Shown here: in pieces, positions 49,246 to 59,929 of the stretch
How the letters are laid out: every line of letters begins with the position of its first letter
Position numbering within the stretch: the first letter of the stretch is position 1
NCBI RefSeq assembly: GCF_018320785.1
Contig: NC_054877.1
Span: 35,672,151-35,736,150, forward strand
From: Cheilinus undulatus
Lineage: Eukaryota; Chordata; Actinopteri; Labriformes; Labridae
Reading direction: 5' to 3'
DNA length: 64,000 nucleotides
Translations under genes and position numbers: made by a program
Notes under the pieces: generated by a model
Told to the model about the DNA's origin: nothing
The model's input: only the letters and a program-made list of their open reading frames with translations
Database searches by the model: none

Positions 49246-49752
49246 TTTGAGCCTCATTTTGGATTTATGGACTGCAGAACCTTTTAAGATGAAGAGCGTG
49301 AGTTTTCAGCCATAATGCTATGTCATTGTATGAAGTGAATTTTCTTTTGTAGTTGCTGACAGCTCTGCTGAGATATAAAAGCACCTGCCTAGACAAGCAC
49401 AGTGGACTTTGAACAATTAATCAGATTAAAAAAAGAAAGCTGCTCCCTTACACACACTAGAGCTAACAAGATCACACAATCAGTCATTCAACGGCCAATA
49501 AAAAGACTACAAGATTATTTATAACCAATGTGTGATATTTAATATTATCACTATGACAAGTCACATCCTTTTTTTCAGGATGAATGAAATCTACAATCAA
49601 GACAATCATAGGTGGAATATAAAGTTTATACTTTGAAAAGCAACATTCATTTTCATGTATTCATACAAAATCTGATGTTTCAGTCAAGAATGTGCAAACA
49701 TAATGTCATTTTAGATCTATTTCCTCGAAATATCCCTTTTTAGAACATGATC

Positions 49753-49758
49753 TTTATT
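49753..49758 (-). terminator. mgst3: mgst3 poly(A) signal
   Basis: AATAAA on the - strand (TTTATT on +), about 295 bp after the mgst3 stop codon. It is the nearest good signal in the expected place. Confidence 0.6.
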
Positions 49759-50051
49759 GCAAAAAATGCATGGACATTTTCTATTAGCTTAAAATTAGGG
49801 TGCAGATGCCCTTAAGACAATCAGACTGATCTTAATTGTTGCAGGAGTGCCCATCAGAGAAAACAAATTAATTACCCTTAATAAGGCATTTCCCTTCCAG
49901 GAGAACCGGTCAAGTCACTTGAGAGCAACAACCTCACCTGACTCCAAGTGTAAAACTGGTCAGAGGTTAGCAGACATCAGGGTTATAAAAGTGGCTTTGA
50001 TTAAAAGGCGAATGACTAATCGGGGCAACGCTTAAGGATCTGTCCTCACCA

Positions 50052-51073
50052 TCAAGCGTTAATTTGGCGGAAGGGGCCTCGCATCTGAGGTCCTGTCCAG
50101 CCGAGCAGCTGGCGGCCAAAGTTGACTGTGGACAGCATCAACCCGAGCATGGCCAAATTCCCGAAAGCTCCTCGCATCCTCTTTTTAGGATCTTATAAAG
50201 AAGAACAGAATAATAATAGCACATTCACATCCTGTTTAAGGCTGCAAAGGAAGAAAAACTGTCTGTATTATCTTACCTCCTGTGGAGTACCCATGTGCAT
50301 ACACCTCTCTGCTTATAATCCACACAATTCCAAGTCCACTGGCACAGCGCTGTGATAGCCAGACACACAAGAAAAACAACACATTGAAATATGCCAAGAT
50401 TTTTATAAATTTATTCCAGAATCATTGTATATCACTCAAAAAACACTCATACATTTTTTGTTATAAGTTTGCATGCAACATCTTACTCTGGGAAGTTCAG
50501 TATGTAAGTGCTAGAGGGTGTGACAGTGCAAAAATGAACTTACAGGACAATTCAATCCACTAATAGCGAGGCAGAACAGAAAGGCGGGGTAGATCTCCAA
50601 ACTGGTGGGAGGAGAAAGCATAATGTTAACTTTCACCTCTTTTCACTACTACTATGACTCATAAAAGGGTGGTACAATGACAGATGAACTTAGACTGTAT
50701 TACAACTAAAAGATTGGACTTACGTGTTTTGATGTGCACGCTGAATGCAGTTGAAGATCTTCCCATTCTCTGGGTCATCGCTGTACATCTGAGGGTACTG
50801 CAAAGAAAGGAATATTTGTAAAGCAGCTGTACAGTAAGCAGTCAAATATGCAGTGCCCAGCCCATGCTTAATCTACCCTATGTAAACAAGCTGCAGACTT
50901 TCTGCGGTGAAGAAAGGGCTGTATTCTGTCTTGTATATTTGAACACCAATACTCACAGGGACATTGTACTTCTTGCGGGCTTTGCCAACTTTGAAGGCCA
51001 GGTGTCCAACCATCACCATACTGGCAACACCAGTCAAAACCACCAATCCATAGTCCTTAGAGAGCACACCCAT
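50052..51073 (-). CDS. mgst3: Microsomal glutathione S-transferase 3
   Basis: Coding exons (transcript order): 51073-50957, 50797-50724, 50601-50544, 50349-50277, 50191-50052. They join in frame with GT-AG introns to 153 codons (human 152). A four-helix membrane enzyme of the MAPEG family in the endoplasmic reticulum and mitochondrial outer membrane, with glutathione peroxidase activity toward lipid hydroperoxides and LTC4 synthase-like activity. Visible features are the [18 protein letters not shown] first helix, KARKKYNVP, the family hallmark [16 protein letters not shown] (residues 49-64), [15 protein letters not shown], and the arginine-tyrosine helix [13 protein letters not shown] (96-107). 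The 5' non-coding exon ends at 51,472. The C-terminus is unusual: it ends FRQINA, without the Cys-containing tail of human MGST3. It could be mgst3a or mgst3b. Confidence 0.95.
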
Positions 51074-51471
51074 CCTGATAACCCTGAAATGGAGCAGAGG
51101 GCACATCCATATTGAGTGCCTAAATAAAATGCATCGCATTCTTCATTTTTAGTATATTTAAAAATGTAATCTTACATTGAAGCATAACCTCGCTGTTTTT
51201 TTTTCTATATTTGTAATGGGTACAAAGGTGCACATGCATTTAAATACATTAAATACTGGGGTTTGTGGGCTCCTGGTGCTCTTTTTAAAACAAGTTGTTA
51301 ACATAATTGTCAAAGAGGAGAAAAGAAGCTGTAGAACCAAAAGCAGACAGCAAGGACGGCGTCAAAATGAAAGGTCAAATGAGGACTCAAACGGCGCCAT
51401 TGATTTCTGACCAACATAGCCAACAGGAAACACGAAGCAATGAAAGAAGCCACAACAATTAAACCATTTAC

Positions 51472-51620
51472 CTGAAAGATATGGCTGTGAAACGCCGCTG
51501 ACAGCCCTTACACTCAGATGAAGACACCGAGACGAACCGACTCACTGAAGTTTCCTACTTAAATGCGTCGGTGTACGTGATGTTACGTAACACGTTGAAG
51601 GCGTGGTGACGGCTAAACAG
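51472..51620 (-). promoter_or_regulatory. mgst3: mgst3 first exon and promoter with PAR-bZIP palindrome
   Basis: A non-coding exon ends at 51,472 (TTTCAG|GTAAAT on -). Just upstream, 51,582-51,591 is the perfect palindrome GTTACGTAAC, which contains TTACGTAA, the D-box for PAR-bZIP factors (DBP, TEF, HLF) and NFIL3. TACGTGA next to it is a CRE-like half site. The transcription start is not fixed by the sequence. Confidence 0.5.
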
Positions 51621-52105
51621 ACTGACCGTGTTTTGGACAATGATTTACTCAACAGCCTGTGTAGCAAATGAGTGATAACTGTCGCTGATGTATCCGGTTT
51701 CACTTTTCAGTGTAGCAACATTTGTATATTAAAAAAGCAAACCAAAGGAGAAGTAGTTCGCGCGCAAGTATGCTGCTTTGATGTCCACTCGTTTCCAGGG
51801 CAACCGGCAAAAATGGACTTCTTTCCAGAACGCAGTCAGGAGGAGCCAAATTCCGGGCTGACTGGAACAAAGTGATGTGATACAACTAACAAACATAACG
51901 TTCTGTCTTTCATAGAAATTGACATTTATATATTTATTTCTAATCATGTGTTCATGTTTATTAATATTACAGGCCATAGTTGTCTTGCTAGACTAACACT
52001 AATTATCTGATTGAGATTACTCCTACAATCTGACTCTATCACCTGTTATAAGTAAATTTCCCCCTCTAATTTGATCAAGCAAAGGATCATGAAAACTTAA
52101 GTTTT
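51620..52105. other. Intergenic upstream of mgst3, no feature seen
   Basis: No exon, no recognised repeat and no convincing regulatory cluster beyond the mgst3 promoter. Confidence 0.4.
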
Positions 52106-53200
52106 GTTTTGCAGCCAGTCTTGAAGATGTTACAAAGCTTTTGATATCTGTGAAAACAACATTCCATTTGAATTGGATAATCTGGATGGGAAACCAGTGC
52201 GATTAATGCCAGATTACAATATACTGCTGTTCCTGTCCATCTCATTTTCAATTGTAGTTTACGAGATGGAGTTTTCCTCAAAGAACTGAAAGCTGCTAAA
52301 ATCATACCCATCATCAAAAATAAAAAAATAAGGACGCTGCATTGGACTGCTTTTGTTTCCAGTTTTCACTAATGACCTGCCATTGGCTTTGAATCAAGCT
52401 AAAGTGACCATGCATGTATGATTCTACTTTACACTCTGCTGCAAAAAATGATGAATTAAACTCTATCCTCTAGGACGAACTACACCTTGTGTCTAAATGG
52501 GTTAATGATAATATATTAAATATATTTAAGACAAAATATGTTCTCTGTTTTTACCATGCATTGAGAAAAGATTTACAGTTTTCACGGTCAATTTTACAAA
52601 ATTGCAAAAGAACAAGTAGATACTGTTAAGCTTTTAGGTGTAACCCTTGATGATGAATTGTAATGGACCACTAACATTGATAGTATTGTAACTAAAATGA
52701 GCAGAGCTGTGTCTGCAATTAAAATAAACACTTAATTCCTAAATGATTATCCTGTTAAACTTGTAACCAATGCTATAGTATTATCACATTTAGATTACAG
52801 CTCTGCAATCTTGTCAAGTGCAGCAAAAAAAAAAAAAAGATATTCAAAAGCCAAAGCTTGTGCAAACCAGAGCTGCATGCATGGTCCTCCACTACCTTTT
52901 TCAGAGTTATTGTAGATATAATGCATTACAGGTTTCAATGGCTGAACGTTTTATAAGACTTCATTATAATCTTCTATCCTTATTTGAAAAAAAAAATCCT
53001 TACATTATAAGTTAGTATGTGGTGATGAAGTTCATGGTCACAACACCAGACAGGTTGTAGAAGGTCTCTTTGCTTTAACTGTAGCTAAGACAGGCATTCA
53101 ACAGAAATCTGCCATGTACAGGACCATCACTGAATAGAATAAACTACCTGATATCAGAAAATGTGTATGCATACTATTTTGTGTTCTGGACCTCAGGAAG
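52106..53200 (+). mobile_element. LINE (L2/Rex-like) ORF2 3' part, dead
   Basis: The reverse-transcriptase finger motif is readable near 52,255-52,315 (SLRDGVFLKELKAAKIIPI). The thumb part is near 52,330-52,400 (LLFPVFTNDLPLALNQAKV). The YADD site that should follow is broken by a small deletion (TATGATTCTACT). C-terminal LINE words continue in shifted frames: VKLLGVTLDDEL, LSHLDYSSAIL, LVQTRAACMVLHY, then TRQVVEGLF and MYRTITE*NKLP. The middle of the polymerase domain is deleted. Clade assignment is tentative. Confidence 0.8.
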
Positions 53201-53769
53201 AGTAGCTGTGACCATGTGCTAATAGGGATCCATATAAACAATAGACAATTAAGTAAAAGTGTTATCTCCATTTTTCAAATACAGTAATGTTTGCAGCTCT
53301 GACAGAAAGCAACCTCCCTTTAAAAGATTCTGAATTCAAATTTAAGTTATCAACAAGACCAAAATGTTATCAGACATCTATCAGACATCATAAGATTCTG
53401 AGTTACAACAGTGGCAGACTCGGGAGGTTTGATTGGCAGGAACAAAAATGATTAAAAAAAGGGGGACCTGTCAGTACAGTGGGGCAAAAGCACAATAACG
53501 TTTTTATACATACAGTATAATAGTGAACTAGTTTAAAACCAGGAAAACGATTCAATATTTTTTATTATGTGATTATACCGACTACTAACCTTGCAAAACA
53601 GATGGATATGCCTGTTTCTGTGTTTCTCACTGAAACAAATCCATCAGGCGTGTCAGGTTAACCGATTACACCTCTGTAATAAAACAGATAAGGAATTGTG
53701 AACTTCTACGCCATTTGTTGCTGAAGCAATGACTCTGGCAAAGTAGCAGATACAGTATTTTTAAGGGGT

Positions 53770-54470
53770 TTGCAGGATAGGGAAGGGCACTTTCCCTTCC
53801 ACTGGAAGAGGGCACTCAAACAGGTTTTATCCAATGGAAGGGCAACCTAGAGCAGTGGTTCTCAACTGGTGGGTCGGGACTCAAAAGTGGGTCGTGAATG
53901 TGTGCAAGGAAAAAAAATGTGGAACGTATTCTATGTACAGAAGCCATAAGTGGAGGGTAAATTCATGCATGTATATTTTAGGTTCTCCTATGATTATGAG
54001 TAAATTTCAGTACTTGTCTCAAGCTTTCTAGTAATTTTTCTCATTTTCTTTGGATAACACTGCTGGTTTTCCCAAGATAATGAGGGAATTCCTCAAGAAA
54101 TTACCAAACTTTCATTCAATACATTTCAGTGGTTGAGTGTTTTCAAAATCTGGGTCGCGATCTCTTGTCATGGGTCCTGATGCACAACCAGTTGAGAACC
54201 ACTGACCTAGAGGGTACTGTGCCAGGTCTTGTCTACTGGAATGGCACCCAAAAGGGCACTCAACCAAGTTTTGTCCATTGGAAAGGCACCTTAGAGGGCA
54301 CTGCATAGTTCTTATCCACTGCAAGGGCATTTGAAAGGGCACTTTATCACGTGATTTCCACTAAGAAGGCACCCTAAAGGTCACTTTATTGCACCATTAC
54401 TACTGTAAGGGGCATCCAAAAAGGCACCTTTTTGAACATTAGGGCACCAAGGGGGGGCAAATTCCCCCTT
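53770..54470. repeat. Degenerate GGGCAC(T/C) tandem array, ~45-60 bp units
   Basis: Units contain AGGGCACT, then TTGTCCA(C/T)TGGAA, then GGGCACC, for example at 53,780, 53,810, 54,220, 54,255, 54,295, 54,335, 54,375 and 54,425. The array is interrupted at 53,853-54,204 by a hAT element. Divergence among units is substantial. Confidence 0.75.
53853..54204 (+). mobile_element. Non-autonomous hAT element with perfect 8-bp TSD
   Basis: The ends CAGTGGTTCTCAACTGG and CCAGTTGAGAACCACTG are perfect 17-bp inverted repeats. ACCTAGAG occurs exactly at 53,845-53,852 and 54,205-54,212. The 352-bp interior carries GGGTCGGGAC / GGGTCGTGAATG and GGGTCGCGATC words and has no transposase. It is the same family as 15,092-15,548, and younger to judge by its intact ends. 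Confidence 0.96.
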
Positions 54471-54479
54471 GCCCCCCTG

Positions 54480-57410
54480 TGAGTCCACCAGTGAGTAACA
54501 ATAGGTTATACCTTAGCCATATTTTTGACTGATAAATATACCAGTAAAAGTCTAATAATACAGTCGTACTAAAAGAATTAAGCTTTGAGGAGGCTACTTT
54601 TTAGGCCTATCATACATTGCTATGCCAAGGAGAAGCAGATTTTTCTTCCAAGAGAGAAATTTCTTATGAAAAAAGAGATTTTTCAAAATTGTTTAATAAT
54701 TATAAGAGTAAAGACAGATAGTGTTTAAAGAGGACAGTTCAGAGGCTTTTATCGGTGGTTACTACTCCCCTAGTTTCACCTTTAACCTGAGTACAATTAG
54801 TCACATTAATTGATCAGAAAGATAAATCGTTGAGATTAATTATTGTCAGTGAATACATTATTTTAAAAGAAGGATCCAAGAATACAACTACTCATATATG
54901 ACTAACTGATGTTCAATATTGCAGAGCAACAATCTCTTTTATGACATTTGGCATATCACGGAAGTCACAGGTGCAAGTGTAGTGCTAAGCCATGCGAGGT
55001 GAGCCAGCTCATAATCTCGTGGCCTTGATCCTGGATAACAGGGAGGGAAGGAGGCCAAAAATGTTTGGACTGTACTGCTAAGGTGACCTGACAGACCAGA
55101 GTTCGCAATGTCACGTTTCAGGTTAACTTGAGGTTTGCAGACTCTTCCTCTATAGACAGAGTCACAACCAAGAACTGCTAATGTGGGACTACACTTATGT
55201 TTTACAAAACTGTTTCTATATATTATATTATATTATATTATATAAACAGTTATTTCCAACCAAGGAAAGTGATTGTACAAGAGGCATCCCATGGGAATCT
55301 CCTGGTTGTAATAGTAATACTTTTAGAGTTATACTTAATTAATCTTCTATCAGATACAGCTGGCTGTGTATTTTTTTAATCAATCTCAATTCTCAAAATC
55401 TCACAACCCACTCTATTTTCACTGACTGTGGTCTCATGTCTGTAACATGAGGTGGTAATATTCAGGACATTACTCCCTCTTGTGCAATGTTGCTTAAATA
55501 ACTACAGCACTATTATCATAGAGTGGGAGTGCTCTTATACTAAATATCGCCATATTCTTGACCTGTAATGGGGATTAAGCCACAGGCAACAATTACAGTG
55601 TACTAAGATTAAGTACAGCAGCATGACCTTTTGTGTGATACTACTTTAATACAACAGTCTTATAAACTGCCTATGGTGGCAACTACTTATAGCAAATATA
55701 TTTCTTTTTGGTATCATTAATTTGCTCCACAAACACAGCTTCCTCAACTTGGCTGGAGCTGTACTGTTGGCCTAAATGCTTTACTGCACTCTTGCTGCAC
55801 TGTGTATGTCTACAGGTTTCACCACAGACCAGATGCTTCGTATTGAGTGCATGTTTGTATTCATCATGAAACCAGTGTAATAGGTCTGTTTATATTTGTT
55901 TTGTTGGCCTGTATTATTCACAGGTATGAGCTTGGGCAATATAGAAAAAGGCTGTGTGGACTGTCAAGGAGTTTTTGTACATTATATCAGCACCCTTAGA
56001 ATTCCTATTAAACTATCTTAATACATTATATGACAGTCATTAGTTTACCACATTAAACGGTGCTGTAGTGGAGTCTTATGCTGTCTCAGTTTGACCTGAA
56101 ACATGCTGACACTTGCTGAAGGTACATTTAACCACATGTCAGTGGTTGCTGTAACCAAAAGAGGTTTTATAAATGCAGACTGTATGAGATAAATATGGGG
56201 GACAAGTTCTTGCAACATCAGTAAAACGTGACAGACGTGCTGAAAAAACAAGGGATTATAAAAGCAGACAAACTTGTAGACATGCTTGCCTTGGCAGTCT
56301 TCTTTGACAATGTATAAGTCATAATATTGTGGGCTGATGAAATATCTGTAATTGGAGGTCTGGTTACTGCTAATAACTGTAGTTTTTCATTTATGTAGAT
56401 CAATTAATCATTTTCTTTAGAAGATCATTAGTTTTTTATCCCGTATCATTCACTTAACATTTAGTTTTCCCATTGCCAGGCTTTTCCCAGACAGTCTTCA
56501 TTTTCTCCCACCATCATTTCTTAAAGGCCCCCCAAAAAATCAAGCCTATCCCATTAGTTCAGACAGGCCATGGCGTAAAGTGCTTCCATGTATTTGAGAT
56601 CAGATAATCTAACATAAGCCTTCATCAGCCGATGACCAGTAGATTTGCTCTAAACGTACTATTGGCTAATAGCTCTTATGCTGCCTTATTTAAACTGGTT
56701 TTGCCTGGCTATGCTCTGCTTGCTGTTGCTACCCTCCTCCACCCCAGCTCCTCCTTCATTCTGCTTCTGACTTTATCAGTTTCATTCTGTTGTCATTGAT
56801 GCCTGGTCTGCTTTGTTTTTTTTTGTTTTTTGTTTTTTTTGTTTTTTTTGCTGCTTCTCTCCCTGCCTTATGCTTTCCTTATCAGCATCAGAACAGCAAT
56901 AGCAGCAATAAATGCTCATTAATAATGCTAATAAAGAAATATTTATAGATGTTTCTTAGCAAAGTGGGCCTGACATTTTTTAAAATATTGTGATTTTTCC
57001 ATAGTTTGAAGTGAAAGGTCCTTGGCTTTTCATGAGTTCTGAGGGTCTATTTATTTTACATACTGAAGATGAGTTAAATGAGCCTAAAATGAGTCTGGAG
57101 TAATTAATGTCAAGCTGCAAACCATGCATGAGAAAATGAAAAAAGCAACAACACAGATACAGACAGCTGCTCCCCTTGTAAATCATTGCAAGCATTCGTC
57201 ACTAGATGTCCTCGTAAAGTCACTGAATGTCTCTGACAGGAAACAGCTGTGTAGTTTAGTTCAGTCCACAGGATGGCAAAGTATTGTTTTGTATAAGGGC
57301 CTGCTGCTCTATTTTTTACACCTCCAAAAAAAACCAAACAAAAAAAACAAATCAGGCAAAACCTCCATTGTGTGCGTGTTTTAGAGAGAAGAGGAGTGTG
57401 GTCAGGGTGC
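54480..57410. other. Intergenic, no gene supported
   Basis: Long AT-rich stretch with a (TATAT)n run at 55,217-55,245 and a (TG)T-rich run at 56,815-56,852. Open frames of 60-86 codons occur in both strands without splice or family support. Confidence 0.45.
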
Positions 57411-57485
57411 AGCTAGTTGTTGACTGTTGTTGACTCGGGGTGGTTTCTGTCGGCCTCACATCTGTCCTCCTCCTCCTCCTCCATC

Positions 57486-57536
57486 ATGTCGGGTCTGATT
57501 CAGCACTTCAACACCTACACACAGAACCAGGAATAG
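57486..57536 (+). CDS. Possible 16-residue ORF or first coding exon
   Basis: After a CTCCTCCTCCTCCTCC tract, ATG opens MSGLIQHFNTYTQNQE and then stops. The codon use is regular and the start context CATCATG is fair. The surrounding DNA (57,400-57,620) is richer in G+C than its neighbours. It may be a stray frame, a small translated ORF, or the start of a first exon with the splice donor missed. I do not recognise a family. Confidence 0.15.
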   Translation: MSGLIQHFNTYTQNQE

Positions 57537-57539
57537 ACT

Positions 57540-59340
57540 CAGGAGTCATAGTGAGACAGGAGAGAAGAGGAAAACAACTGCTGCATGCAGGAGACCACCT
57601 TGTCCCATCTCATCTCGTCTGGCTGCATACTGGTGTAATGGTTTGAAATGGGGGGCTTGGTTGCTTTCGGCTTACATGCCAGTCATTATTGTGCACGCCT
57701 TGTTGCACATAGAGGTCTGAAGGGTGCAGCTGAAATGAATCCCCAATCTAAACACATTGTAATCACTGCCATACTCTCTTGTTTCATATCATGTTCACAT
57801 CCAGCACTCTTCCCAGGTGTCAGGTTAGTTCCATCTCCACTCGCACACACCTGAGGCGAGCTGATGGAAAGGATCTAAAAACATACAAGCCCATAAATAG
57901 ATGCTTTGGCGAACTTGTGTTGGTTAAAGGTGAGCAATGCCGTGACACTGGGATCTATTTATGGTGCACCACTGTTTACTCTGATAAAACAAAGAGAAAC
58001 ATCTAAGTTGGTTCTACTGCTTGATCCAGCCTGAGTACTAATCATGTTTTTGGAATAAAACACAAGATGCCTGTGCCCTAAGTATCTTGTGTTTAATTTC
58101 AAAATGATAAAACAATATAACAATATTAAATCTCCTATGAAAAGCTTTTTAGGTTTTTCACTGTCTGAACAAAGCAATAGTTATCCCATTACTAATCTTT
58201 TCCTGTAAGGTCATCATGTTTCCTTTAAGCAGTATCGCTCTTTGAAGTCTTTAACATGTAAACTATAAAACAGCTGTCTCTACTGTATGCTGTAAATCCA
58301 TATCCAGCAAAAAGTAACCATTGTTTACGCTGATGGACTTATCTGATTGTGTAGCTCATAGGGCACCAGTTTAAATTCAAGTTTGACAGCTAACAGAAGC
58401 CTTAAAACAAACAGGACATTACCAGTATTAGCTGTAACATTAAACTAAAAGCAAACACAAAAAAATATTTGTCAAATCTAGGTTTAAAATTATATTTTTG
58501 ACAGACTGGGCAGACTATAAAGCATTTTAGGAATAAACATGTACTCAAATCAGATACATATAGATACTATATCAAGATGCATGAAGATATTAAAGCTCCT
58601 GAGAAATACTTTCAGATATGGTCATTTTGCGCCCCCCTGTGGACAAATAGGTATCTTTTATCTCTTTGTTGATCTTCTTCTGTGCATGTTTAAGTATTAT
58701 TTTTCTACAACTGTTAGTAACTCCTGTCCTGTGGCAGCAGTTACAAGCATTAAAGATAAAGTACTGTAGATACAAATACCCCTGTCTCTTATGGTTTTGC
58801 TTGCTATCATAGAAGCATACAGAAGTATCTGTCTGTTTCACAAACTCCTAAAATCTACTACATAAGGAGCTTTAAGATATAGCTATCAAATGACACCCAC
58901 ATTATCCTCAGGGGAATTGTGAAAAGGTTAAGGTAGCAAAATGGTAAGCGTGGAATAAAAGAACATGCTAAACCTATAGAGAAGTCAACCATTGGAGTTT
59001 ATTCGACTGCTTCTTCAACTGCACTGTAAAAACACAAATCTTAGCAAGTGTTTTTGTCCAATTCTCTTTCAACAACTCTAAATAAACAACTAATTTTATG
59101 AAATTATAAGCAAAAACAAGACCTTAATTTGTTGTAATGATTGAAATATTTGCACAATTTAGCATGAGTTTCTTGAAATGTGATGTACCATATTAACTAG
59201 TTAGTAGGGCTCATTTCAAGCTAATTTTGCTTTCCTAATTAGCCAATTTTTTTACAACAAATTTGGCCTGACAGTCTGGCTGTGTAGCCTGCATCTGTCA
59301 GAATGGAAAAACAAGCTTAAACTTTCAAAATAAACTAGAT
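57540..59340. other. Intergenic, no gene supported
   Basis: No splice-bounded exon and no repeat family recognised. Short open frames are not supported. Confidence 0.4.
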
Positions 59341-59351
59341 CTAACTTCCAG

Positions 59352-59390
59352 ATAGGGTTAGGGTAAAGGTTGAGGTAAGGGGATAGGGCA
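59352..59390 (+). repeat. TTAGGG-like short tract
   Basis: GGGTTAGGGTAAAGG followed by GGTAAGGGGATAGGG, a degenerate GGTTAGG-type stretch of about 40 bp. Too short and diverged to call an interstitial telomeric repeat. Confidence 0.35.
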
Positions 59391-59511
59391 CCAAAAGTTA
59401 AAAGTCAAAAACCTGACCTGAACAACCTAATTACAAATTTTTTTTAATAATGCTGAGTAAACAGTCTGCTTACAGGAAAACAGCTTGTCCTCCTTTGAAA
59501 CACTTAAATGT

Positions 59512-59706
59512 GGGTGCCAGTTAAGCTCAGTAGGTAGAGTAGGCACCCATACACAGAGGCTGTAGTCCTCAATGCACTACTCACAGAATCGATTCCTGGT
59601 CTTGGCGCTATTTGGTGCATGTCTTCCCCCATTCTCTCTCCCCATATTTCAGGTAAGCTGTCCTTTCTGAATAAAGGCAAAAAAAAAAAGTCCAAAAATA
59701 ACCATA
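59512..59706 (+). mobile_element. tRNA-derived SINE
   Basis: A box-A-like AAGCTCAGTAGGTAGAGTA and a box-B-like GAATCGATTCC lie about 50 bp apart, as in RNA polymerase III promoters of tRNAs. The body then has CATGTCTTCCCCCATTCTCT and TGTCCTTTCTGAATAAAGGC and ends in an A-rich tail (AAAAAAAAAAAG). This follows a teleost SINE pattern I know well. The tRNA part no longer folds as a functional tRNA. Confidence 0.82.
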
Positions 59707-59723
59707 AAAACAAAGCACTCCAA

Positions 59724-59754
59724 CTTAGCTACATTAGCTGCTAATGTAGCTAAG
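59724..59754. repeat. Perfect 31-bp hairpin palindrome
   Basis: Arms of 15 bp, CTTAGCTACATTAGC and its exact complement, surround one T at 59,739. GCTAA/TTAGC words continue up to about 59,910. Confidence 0.9.
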
Positions 59755-59929
59755 GCTAAAGCTAATGAATGTAAGCTACACAGATAATGTAGTTAGCATA
59801 GCTAAATCTAAAGGGAACATCAATTATTCTATGTCTGCTAAAGTTAGACCCATTTTAGAAGTTATGCAAACAGTGGTCAGCTTCTTTAGCGTTAAGCTAC
59901 CTTAGCTATATTGGTCGTAGCATTCATAG

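Noticed and set aside
59352-59390. Interstitial telomeric repeat
   Set aside because: Only one exact TTAGGG unit; the rest is diverged and short.
59512-59590. tRNA gene from box A/B-like motifs
   Set aside because: The box spacing and following body with A-rich tail fit a SINE; acceptor and anticodon stems do not pair.
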